In this document: positions 24,190 through 33,674 of the stretch, in pieces | Position numbering within the stretch: position 1 is the first letter of the stretch | How the letters are laid out: each line of letters opens with the position of its first letter | NCBI GenBank assembly: GCA_947311845.1 | Contig: CAMZMU010000062.1 | Location: 46,334,030-46,398,029 of the forward strand | Source of the DNA: Poa pratensis | Lineage: Eukaryota > Streptophyta > Magnoliopsida > Poales > Poaceae | Reading direction: 5' to 3' | DNA: 64,000 nt | Made by a program: the position numbers and the translations under genes | Notes under the pieces: generated by a model | The model's database searches: none | The model's input: only the letters and a program-made list of their open reading frames with translations | What the model was told of the DNA's origin: nothing

Positions 24190-25900
24190 ATTCCCCTGAA
24201 TTGCCTGTTTTGGCTCCCCATGTGTCATTGAGCTATATGATCTTTTAAATGAATGTATTTAGTACTTTAGCCTCATAATATCATGAAAAACGTCCTTGTC
24301 GTCCTGTTAATTTGCAATCGTTTTTCTTAGTTATGAAACCTACTGCCTACTGGCGTTGATATTTGTTAACATGGAGTATTGTTACACTTAAACTAGTGAA
24401 GGTCTTGCTATCCCCTCTGCTTGCTGCGTTTTACTCCGTAGTATTTATGGAAAACATTGGGATTAGACTCAATCTTCAACTGTTGCGAGTGCCCAACTGA
24501 CGCAGTTCTACTGAGTGATGATAAAAAGGATTGATATCATGTTTGGGGATTTTGTTTTTGTTTGCATGCCATCATCCCCTGTAATTGTTGCATTCGCTCA
24601 GCTTGTTAGATTGTAAAAAAACATTGCTGCTTCCTGAACTGTCTGTGTCACCTTTCTTGAGAAATATGTTGTGATTCAGAATTTCTCCATTGAAATCAAT
24701 GGAAAGACGACCCAGAGTTTTCAAGTTCTGGCTATGGCCTATATGAGTTTACTCTTACCTTCATCTTGCCATTGTGGGCTGTTCTGCGACTCAGTTTAAT
24801 GCTTTTTTTACTCTCGTAAATAGAAGTAAGGTGTTTGATCATGTAAATATCAGCATTATAGTAAACAGATGCACCTCTAGTCCTTTAATGATATTATATA
24901 CTTTTAGATTTAGATGGTGCTATAACACTACATTTTGTTAGACGTGCCTTTGGGCACAGTTAATTTCTCGTGTTACGAGTTCATATCATCAGTTATGTGT
25001 TAGTTAGCACTACCAATTAAAGGACAAGAAATATGAGAATACTGTATGTCACAAGATACAGGTTACTTCATTATCTGGAAAATGAGTGGCACAGCCTTTA
25101 GATTTGGACTACCTGAAACTACACTATTGCATGCTTAATAATGTTGATATCACATCGTTCTTTTCTGTGGTAATCTGATTAAATCTTGGGGTGGGTAATT
25201 GGCAGACAAAGCTAAGAAGAGAAGGTGTCTGGAGATTGGCAAGAGCCACTGTACATATTCCTCTGATGCTTGTGGGTGATCCCAACATATGCAAGTCTGC
25301 AGAGGAAAGTTTTGTCAGACTAATAGCTTATTTCTACTATTACTCGATCCTAAATTTCATCAGCCATCAATTTGTAGACTTGCTAGATCATAATCGTCAG
25401 TATCCATGAAGTTTATTGGTCATTATGGGTCTGGTCTCTGATGACAATATAGATAGTACAGTACATTGCGCTACTCTCTTCCACAAGTATAGGCTATGCC
25501 GCTATGGCGTCTTAGTGTACATATGATGGTACAATTCGTGCTCTGTTTGTAATAGCCATTGGAATAAAATGCTTCCATGATTCATTAATCTTGCGCATTT
25601 GTATGATTACAGTCGGTTTACATTCTTTTGTTGTATCCTCGGCTACCTTTTGCAAGTGGGTTATGACATATTTGCGGTGCCATTTCGAATATCCTCGTGC
25701 TTATCAGAGGTGTGGTTGTACTACCAAATGATTGTTTCTGGCATATTAGACTGAAAGAGTTCCATGTTGAAAACTGCAATCAGAAGAAAGGTATCTATCA
25801 ACAACCCAAACTATTTTTTTTCCTTTTTCAGATTAGACTTACAAATATACATGTTCATAAATGCAACCAGAAGACTGGTATCAATCGACAACGAACCTGA
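24190..25900. other. 3' flank of duplicon copy B, no gene seen
   Basis: Noncoding. It aligns by short blocks with flanks of copy A (421-1,000), copy C (57,830-59,560) and copy D (61,840-63,120), for example aacctactgcctactgg and ggaaaatgagtggca. Exon 2 itself is missing before this block. Confidence 0.55.
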
Positions 25901-26112
25901 AGACAATAAATGAGCTTGTTAGATGTAGTCGCAACCTTTAGTACAACTGTCAGTTTAACCGTTTTTACGCTTGCATATATAATCTTTGTTGGCCCAAGAA
26001 GGGGCCCTTCGATGTTCAACGAAAACGTTAAGTGGAGCCTCCTTGGGAAAAAGGGGCCCTTACGTTTAACTCTCCCGATCCTGCGTTCTAGCTAGGGCTT
26101 GAACATTGGTGA

Positions 26113-26290
26113 CAGTGGCGGAGCTTGACGAAGAGTGCAGGGGGGCAAAAGGCAAAAAAGCAATGTTTGGGGGGGGCAAAATACTATATTTCTTCTCATT
26201 TAACCCCTCCCCAAAAAAATTTCTTTAGGATTTGCTAAAAATCTGGGGGGGCAGTGGCCCCCACCTGGCCTCAACTAAGCTCCGCCAGTG
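26113..26290. mobile_element. hAT-type MITE, 178 bp
   Basis: Terminal inverted repeats cagtggcggagctt (left) and aagctccgccagtg (right). It is flanked by an exact 8-bp target duplication, attggtga, at 26,105-26,112 and 26,291-26,298. The 8-bp duplication and CAGTGGCGG end point to a hAT-driven element. It lies in the last codons of the amidase gene and supplies its present stop codon. Confidence 0.9.
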
Positions 26291-28641
26291 ATTGGTGACC
26301 TTCTCACTCTGGTCACCTGCTCGAAAGCATAAGCCATCTCGATCAGCCTCGGCTCGTACCCCTGCAGCCCGCCAAAGCATATGGCGAAGGGGACCCCCTC
26401 CTCGCTGTACCCCGCAGGCACGACGATGCCGGGGTGGCCACCGATGGCGAGAAGGCTGGAAGCGTTGCTGTTGGGGGTGACGATCGCGTCTAGTTGATGC
26501 TCCTTCATCAGCTTCTCAAACCCATCAGCGGACAGCTTGTTCAGCTGTCGGATCGCTGCTCTCTCCATGGGTCCAATGCCGTGTGTGTTTTCGGCTGCGA
26601 TAAGGTCGTCCTGCCCGAAATCTTTTAGCCTCTCCTGCAGCAACATGTAAGAAAATTGTTTAAAGAGTAAGTAAATAGTAAGTGCCATTGGTTGCCCTGA
26701 TGATCGTGCACTTATTATTTTCTGGCAACGCAAATGTTTGAACCTATAATAATAAGTGAAGATATTGAAAGAGATGTGGAATGCAGGTAATATGGCGCCG
26801 AATGTGGAGATTGCTGAAAAAATGGAGGCTATTATGCCCAAAGGAAGAACTCTGGTTGCTGGACAAATGCCTGATGCTTATGGAAGTGAAGGCACTGGAG
26901 GTTCCCCCGCTCAGCTGGCGAAGCGAAGGATTCTGATGAAGCTAGGACCTGGAACTCCAGAGGCGATGGAGTGCAGAAGAGGTGTCAGTTTCGGCTGAGC
27001 ATCGTCGTCGTCTCCAATTCCAAAAAGCTGCTGGGGATCTATTCTCTGGAACAATCTATGTAGGCGTTTTATGTGACGAAGGGAGGAAATAGAGAGCTGT
27101 AATGAATGTTGCCTTTCCTATTTGGCAAACTAGGAGAGTATTGGGATGGCGTTTAGCCTGATGTAATAATTGGATGAATTGTTGTTTCGTTTCTTATGAA
27201 ATAAGACAGGGCAAAAAGCCTATTGATCTAAAAATATTGAAAGCGATGGATATTCAGTGCGTTTGCACACTTACCTGGATGGGATTTGCATTGTTGAAAG
27301 CTATGATGTCTGCAAGCGAATGGACCGGGGAGGACAACAAGTCTGCCAAGTACGCGTTTATGCTTAGCTTGAACTCTGCTTGCATCGCGATCCCCTCGTT
27401 GGAAGCAATATCGGCCAAAAGAGCGGTCAAATTGGCGGCGACGGCAAGGTTCTCGATCACCATGGCACCGTGTTCCCTTCAGGAAAATCAAAGAATCAGT
27501 TCAGGTTCATTTATATTAATCTGTCATGTTCATCTGCCATTTTAACTGCTGCCACCTCATTGTGGCGAGGTGCTGCTTGTACACCCTCAGTCGCGCCTCT
27601 CCGTATCCTTGGAAGAAGCCGTTGGGGACGCCGATTCTCTTGCCTCTCAGCCATCTTTCTTCAGGAACTGCATGTACCCGCCTTGAGGGATGAACTTGGA
27701 TGCTGCTCTGGTGGCCGCGGCGTCGAACGCGTCGTAGCCAACAATGGCGTCCAGCACCTGAACTGCGTCTGACACTGTCCGACACATCGGTCTGCATTTC
27801 GTGTCAGTGGGTGCATTGATCGGAGCAGCAACTCACAATTCAAGGTTTCCAAAGAAGAATAAGAAGAATTACCCGACGGTGTCCTGTCTAGGGGTGATGG
27901 GAATGACGCCGGACCGGCTGGTGAGCCCGACAGTGGGCTTGATCCCGACCACGGAGTTCAGCGACGACGGACAGAGTATGGAGCCGTCGGTCTCGGTGCC
28001 CAGCGTCACCGCAGCCATGTTCGCCGCCGCCGCGACACCCGGCCCCGCGCTCGACCCGCACGGGGTGGACGACAGAACGTACGGGTTCTGCACAGTTAAG
28101 CTCACCATCGATCCTGAAGAACATGAATTCTCAAAATTCATTCGGAAGTGAGTGCCAGTTTGATTACCAGCGTCTGGCCGCCGCGGGCGCTCCACCCGTC
28201 TTGGACGACGCGGAAGTTGGACCACTCGGAGGGGTTGGCCTTACCGAGCACCACGGCGCCGGCCCGCCGGAGCCGGGTCACCACGCCGGCGTCCCTTTTC
28301 ACCACGGAGCCGAGGAGAGCGAAGGAGCCGGCCGTCGTGTTGAGCGCGTCCCGGGTCGCGATGTTGTCCTTGAGGAGGACGGGGATGCCGTCGAGCGCAC
28401 CGATTAGGCGGCCGCCGGCGGTCTTGCGCCGAGCGTCGGCGGCTCGCGCCTGAATGAGCGCGTCCGAGTTGACTTCGATGACGGCGTGCAGAAGCTTGTT
28501 GTGGCGGCTGATCTGGTCCAGGTAGAACTGGACGAGCGCCTCCGAGGTGAGGCTGCCGTTGCTGAAGCCGAGGTGGATGGCCTCCACGGTGGCCTCGTGG
28601 AACTCGAAGCCGTGCGAGACGCCGGCGGCGGTGGCCTCCAT
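26275..28641 (-). pseudogene. Amidase-signature family gene, one frameshift
   Basis: Five exons on the minus strand: 28,641-28,168, 28,087-27,873, about 27,791-27,556, 27,476-27,275 and 26,634-26,275, with consensus splice sites and matching phases. It belongs to the amidase-signature family (Ser-Ser-Lys hydrolases such as GatA-like amidases). Visible parts are PVLLKDNIAT (catalytic Lys), CGSSAGPGVAAAAN (cis-Ser region), TDGSILCPSS (nucleophile region) and the C-terminal GIVVPAGYSEEGVPFAICFG. In exon 3, near 27,651, one base is missing after KKDG, which shifts the frame and brings an immediate stop; the downstream frame (RGKRIGVPNGFFQGYGEARL) is otherwise intact. The original C-terminus was altered by the MITE at 26,113-26,290. 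Substrate unknown. Confidence 0.9.
26772..27233 (+). mobile_element. LINE-like 3' fragment in amidase intron 4
   Basis: The insertion is flanked by a 10-bp direct repeat, atattgaaag, at 26,762-26,771 and 27,234-27,243. It carries the end of an open frame (stop at about 26,998), a 3' UTR and a short A-rich end (gatctaaaa), the pattern of a truncated target-primed insertion. No domain is recognisable in the short frame. It is intronic, so it should not by itself disrupt the amidase. Confidence 0.7.
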
Positions 28642-29029
28642 GTTTGGCAAATCTCGTGCTAACAAAAAAAGAGAGCGGAAGTTCCTTTTCTTTTTCTGTT
28701 TCTCTCTCTTTTCTCCACTTCTATTAAACACGCAAACATCACTTTCGCTAGACGCACCCCATAAACATAACCCAAAACATAGCAACCGCTGGATTTGTCC
28801 CACCAAACTAAATCTAACAGTGCAGATTGACCAAGCAGGTATCCCGTGTGCACTTAGCGATTTACATTGACTGAATCGTACTTCACCTCCACCCCCGCGG
28901 CCCCGCAGAGGAAATTTTGAAAATAGGCCCACGTTCCCTGCAATCACGGAGGCCACGCTAAAAATAGAAACTGATCCATCGCCGCACCGATCGCCGGCTC
29001 CGTCGCCGCACGGCTGTTGATCTCCACTG

Positions 29030-29470
29030 GGACCTACCAACGGAACCATCTTCCACGGCGCGCTCGCCCCCGGCAGCACAAGGTCTCTGTCCTGGACGGC
29101 GCCCACGCAGCTCGGCAAAACCGTCGTTCGTCTTGCTGGACCTGCCAAGGGCACCTTGTTCGACAGCGCGTTCGCCGCCAGGCAGCAGGAGGTCTCTGTC
29201 CTGGACGGCGCCCACGCAGCCCGGCAACACCGTCGTCTCGCTGGATGGCGTCTTGTTGGACGACGCCCAACGACACCTTCCTCGACGGCCTCTTGCTGGA
29301 CGGCGCCCAACGGCACCTTCCTCAACGGCGCCCTAGCAGCCCGCCAGCAACTTAGTCTTCCTGGACGGCGCCGGGCAACACCTTCTTCGACAGCGCCCTC
29401 GCCACCAGGCAGCATGACGTGTCCTGGATGGCGCCCTCGCCACCCTGCAGCGCACCGTCAGGTGGGCGGC
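29030..29470. repeat. GC-rich degenerate tandem repeat (about 110-bp units)
   Basis: Two units of about 110 bp (29,031-29,140 and 29,141-29,250) share ggtctctgtcctggacggcg at 29,081 and 29,192. More degenerate pieces with (c)tggacggcgcc(c) continue to about 29,430. Long open frames occur on both strands but look like by-products of the GC-rich repeat. The region lies 5' of the amidase. Confidence 0.65.
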
Positions 29471-29479
29471 GTTCAGCAT

Positions 29480-30470
29480 TAGGTAATCTTCCTCCTTCTG
29501 ACAATTCCACAAAACAATTTGGATTCAAGTTATTTTATTGCTTGCACGCTACAGCTATTTTTCTCTGCAAAAATCTCTCTGAAATTTGAAATTTTATCCA
29601 CACAGATTGTCTTAACAAAATTGAAGAAAATTGTCACCAAGTAATATTCAAAATCTTTATTATGGTTTAAGAAACCTTGCATTTGGCGATGTTGTTCATG
29701 CTTATATCCACGGTACGCAATCTTCTTAAGAGAAGCTGCCGACCTGCGAGAGCATTGATCAATCAATATGTAACAGTACACAAAGAGATAACAGCTTGCT
29801 TGAAGAAGATTTCGTTAGCCAAATCTGAAAATTTCAGTTCCAAAGATCTATCATAAAAGCAGGATCAAAAGCCCAAAAATGATATAGAACAGAAACCAAA
29901 CCAATATCTTAATCTACGCACCTTTCTGCTTAGCCATGGCATACTGATGGATAAGATGGAACTTGATGCTGACCATCTTCATGGTTATTGCTCCGCTTAC
30001 CAAAAATGTATCATTGCACCTGCATGAACAGTTAAATGAAGACAACATGTCCTTTTAAGTCATGGCAGCACGAACCTGGTAGAGAAACCAAGTGCATTTT
30101 TTATGTTGTCCGTTGGCAAAAATCATTTGACAGAAAAACATGGTGGGATAGTTGAAAACATATTAGGATACTTTATACATCTTGTCTGTTGAAATAACAT
30201 GTGTATGTATACAAAAAGAGGAGGTTGCTGCCTTTGTTCCAGAATTTACATATACTCTCTAGCTGGATAAATAGTATAATTAATTAGTTGAGGGCTCAAG
30301 TTTCCTTGTGTCCCAAATACCGACCATAAATGATGTCAAATATAAGATAGCAGATAAATGAAATGGAGGTGTACATATGTAAAGAAGGAATTGCAGCATA
30401 CAGAAACATATAAGATAATCATACTCGACAATTGTAAAATAGCTAATGTGTGGTCTAGCATATTGTCTTA
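29480..30470. other. Noncoding, no gene seen
   Basis: AT-rich sequence between the GC-rich repeat and the FtsZ fragment. It may be introns of the same captured or decayed FtsZ gene, but no further FtsZ exon was recognised. Confidence 0.3.
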
Positions 30471-30471
30471 C

Positions 30472-30765
30472 GGTGATGATATCTGAGATTCCACGGACAC
30501 GTTGTCAGAGAATATCATTTGCCAATTGAATGCTTCTTTCACAATAGTATTTGGAGAAACAACAGTCAGTAACTTATCATTTGGGATTATAATCAGCGTA
30601 TCCACATTGCTTCTTAAGGACGCCATTCCTTCTTGTGCCTGAAGTGCCCGCCTTCTTCCTTCAAATCAAAAGGGAGTAGTCACAATTCCGACAGATAATA
30701 TACCCATAGACTTAGCTATCCCTGCTATAACAGGTGCCCCACCATCCCTGTTCCCCGCCCATTCA
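30472..30765 (-). pseudogene. FtsZ (plastid division GTPase) pseudogene fragment
   Basis: On the minus strand the sequence encodes the middle of plant FtsZ, the tubulin-like GTPase of the plastid division ring: GAPVIAGIAKSMGILSVGIV, then FEGRRRALQAQEGMASLRSN, then NVDTLIIIPNDKLLTVVSPN. It is broken: a small deletion disturbs the glycine-rich tubulin-signature loop at the start, TTT TGA replaces the expected Phe-Ser near 30,667, and a further single-base deletion and stop occur near 30,510 in the following EAFNLANDIL region. Only about 95 codons remain of a normally much longer gene. Confidence 0.85.
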
Positions 30766-30769
30766 AGCT

Positions 30770-31380
30770 TGCAAAATGAATATCAGGGTTCAAACGCAGC
30801 TACTAGAGCAGATTATCATAATCCTTTCAATCAAAGCACAAAAATGGTTATATATGTGTACATTAAGTTATAAATTATAACCTAACACCATGACTAGCAA
30901 GTTGGACTAATTCCTTATGTGTTACAGTCACCTCACTTCTGTCATCGCAGAATGAGTATATTTGAGACGCATGGCCTAACTTCACCTAACCTTGTATATG
31001 TAACTTTCCATTACTGCAGCCTCATAAAATGCAGTGTGGTCTATATATTCCTTCTATTTCATGCCATCAAACATATTGTTCAGATAGACAACAATGCATC
31101 TTGTCAGAAATAAGAACACAGATTAGCTAAAGCATCCAGAATTACATGTAAGAATGTTCAGACAAAGCAAGACAAATCAAATATGCTTTATGCGTATGTC
31201 ATTATATAGAGATATTATATACACTCACTGTGAATAAATACAAACAAATTCCAACTTAAGACTCGAATTGTACCTATGTTACATCCCGTTGTAAAAGGAT
31301 CAGCTTTCATAGCCTACAGAATTGCAGGAGCAACTGATTAGATAAAAACATTGGTGATTATTAGATCAAGCTTACGCATA
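30770..31380. other. Noncoding, no gene seen
   Basis: AT-rich. No domain, terminal repeat or RNA gene recognised. It lies between the FtsZ fragment and a GC-rich block. Confidence 0.3.
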
Positions 31381-31399
31381 ATAGCTAAAGCGTCCGAGG

Positions 31400-31985
31400 C
31401 CTGGGCATGTGGCGGCGGCGCGTCGGCGCGAGGCATGGGGCTGTTGCTACATCGGCGGCGTTAAGGCGCTAGCAGCGGCCTCGAAGAGAGCCGAATCGAG
31501 CAGAGAGAGGAACGGCGAAATACCTGTCGCGGGCGAGGTGTGGAGGGGCGTCGACCATCCACTCTGGATCATGCCGTACTCGGGCCACACAGTGAGGCTC
31601 ACGGCCCGCCCAACCCGCAAGAGCATGGCGTCCTCGCCGGCGCTCGCTCGATTCCGCGTCTTGTCACGCGGGGCAGGGAGGTAAGTGTTGCAGAGCCCTC
31701 CAGATCGCGCATGGTGTCCGCGGCCATCCATCTATCCGGTGGAGGCGAAGTCACCTCCGTCGGCGGAGAGGCATGGGAAGGGTGGCCGTCGCAGCAGCGG
31801 TGGGGAGCAGGGAGGGGGGTTCGTCAGGGCAGCGGCAGGGAGGGGTGGTCCTCGCTGGAGTAGCGGTCATAAGGGGATGGGGAGGGTCCTCGCGCGGTCG
31901 CGCCGGCAGCGGGGAGAGGTGAATAGGGCGGCGCCGCTGGTTGTACTGCGTCTGTGTGAGAGAGAGTGGGGAAGATGAGAGTGGA
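31400..31985 (-). other. GC-rich block, possible 5' end of a captured gene
   Basis: GC-rich sequence with a CT-rich leader on the minus strand (31,960-31,985) and an open frame at 31,731-31,447 (MDGRGHHARSGGLC...). The orientation is the same as the FtsZ fragment, so it could be its 5' exon/leader or an unrelated captured first exon. No domain recognised. Confidence 0.25.
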
Positions 31986-32475
31986 GTAAGTGGTGTGTGT
32001 CAGTGTGTGTCCAGTACTCCAATGTCCACGCCTAAATGGTGTGTGTCCCAGAAAGGTATTTTTTAATCAAGTCTGGACTCGCATAATTCCATTTGTTTTA
32101 AATGTTTATAATTTTAAAATATTAAGATCACAGGATAATTTGTTTTATTGAATAATATATGTCTCATAAATCATGAGGATGAAGCTATAGAAATTATCTA
32201 CGGCATGATCCACGGTACCACGGATGCGATTATTGTACATATTTTAAAGTTCGCTAAGAATGAAGCAATAGAAAATATAATCGAACAAGAATTCATTGAT
32301 CGCATAAATAGGGGAGGGTGACCTGACGAGGTCGACATAGGGAGCTGAGCGCCAAGCAGGTCGTTGCGGGGTCGTGGGCCGGATGAGAGTCTGAATCTTT
32401 TTTTCCTTTTTCAATCTGACACGTTCGACTCAAGTAAATGGGTAGGATTTTTTGACGTTCTCTGTTGAAAAAATT

Positions 32476-32564
32476 AATTTGTCACAATGATTTTGAATAC
32501 TTACAAGAATAAATAAAAATAATAATTTGTCACAATGATTTTGAATACTTACAAGAATAAATAT
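32476..32564. repeat. 48-bp-period tandem duplication
   Basis: About 40 bases beginning aatttgtcacaatgatttt are repeated exactly at about 32,476 and 32,524. The spacer is AT-rich. Confidence 0.85.
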
Positions 32565-32699
32565 CTTATGCATATTTTTGTATTGAGTATATTAAAATAT
32601 TGTAATCATGCAGGTCATTTTTATGCCCCGTGCGTTTTAAATGATGCAAAGTGTGGATTGTATGTTGTCGGGAAATTTTTTACACGGTTTAGTCATGAA

Positions 32700-32784
32700 A
32701 TTTATTGCTTTTGGTAACAATATACTCACTAAACTAAAAAAATTATATTTTAAAAATCGTGCGTTGCACGTGCACGGCTACTAG
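32700..32784 (+). mobile_element. Helitron 3' terminus (non-autonomous)
   Basis: Hairpin cgtgc-gtt-gcacg (about 32,758-32,770), then tgcacggcta and CTAG at 32,781-32,784 followed by host T, a very common grass Helitron 3' end. The element body lies to the left and may contain the FtsZ fragment and the GC-rich block. Its 5' TC end was not found. Confidence 0.75.
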
Positions 32785-33009
32785 TGACTTTATAAAAAAT
32801 TCAATATCTTATAGCAACTCTACAAGATATTTAAAATCCCGTGTTTAAAATGGACGCGCCTACACACCAACCATTCTATGGTTTGTAAACCATAGAACGT
32901 GGTTCTGATAGGCCCACGTGCTCGCGCGTCGAGCAATTCAACGCGTTTTCAGCCCACGTGATTACGCTCATGCGTGCCACTGCACGGCCGCTATTTTAGC
33001 CCACGTGGT

Positions 33010-33160
33010 CACCTTTCCCGCCGGAGCGGGACCACCTTGCCGGCTTCCCGTCTCACCACGGAGCCGTGGAGAGCGAAGGAGCCTGCCGTTGTGTTGCACG
33101 CGTCCCGAGTCATGATATCTTGAGGAGGACGGGGACATTATGCAGCCCACTGGTCAGTCA
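33010..33160 (-). pseudogene. Second amidase copy, exon 1 fragment
   Basis: The minus strand reads VPVLLK, then TRDACNTTAGSFALHGSVV, closely matching exon 1 of the first amidase (IPVLLK, TRDALNTTAGSFALLGSVV). Several small indels break the frame. The matching upstream region continues on the far side of the hAT insertion at about 39,855-39,970, where ttgtgcc...gagcggaa(a)tcctttt resembles the amidase 5' flank at about 28,655-28,710. This is a decayed duplicate split by transposons. Confidence 0.75.
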
Positions 33161-33399
33161 GCCGCCAGAGGACGCGCGTTGAGCATCAGCGCACTCTCCG
33201 GCAGGGCCGGCTCTATATTTTCTTGGCCCTAGTGCAAGGTTCAAAAATTGGCCCCCAAAATTTACTACTCCCTCCGATCCAAAATAAGATTCGGAGGGTT
33301 AAGCACACTGTAACATTACAGAAAACCCCTTCGAAATTCAAATAGCAAAAATAAACACCTTCCGCATCTGTCTCGCTCGTCCGTCTCGCTCGCTCGTAT

Positions 33400-33640
33400 A
33401 CGCATCCTCCGCTAGCCTCGCTCGATCGCCGGCCGAAGGAGCAGCTCCAGGTCGCCCGAAGGAGCGGCTCCAGGTCTCCGGCAGGAGCAGCTCCAGATCG
33501 GCCGAAGGAGCAGCTCCAGGTTGCCGACAACAGCAGCTCTAGTTCGCCGGAGCAGCTCCAGGTCGCCGGCAGCAACAGCTCTAGTTCGCCGGCAGTTCCA
33601 TCTCCAGATCAGCCGAAGGAGCAGCTCCAGGTTCGCCCCA
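33400..33640. repeat. Minisatellite in the 5' region of the mariner-like element
   Basis: About nine degenerate units of 20-27 bp built on ggagcagctccaggtcgcc, just upstream of the transposase start codon. Confidence 0.8.
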
Positions 33641-33674
33641 GCAGTATCCAGTATCCGTATCCTCTACGCCAGTG

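Noticed and set aside
28642..29415. In-frame upstream extension of the amidase first exon
   Set aside because: The extra sequence is translated GC-rich repeat without a conserved domain. The family-like start is the ATG at 28,641.
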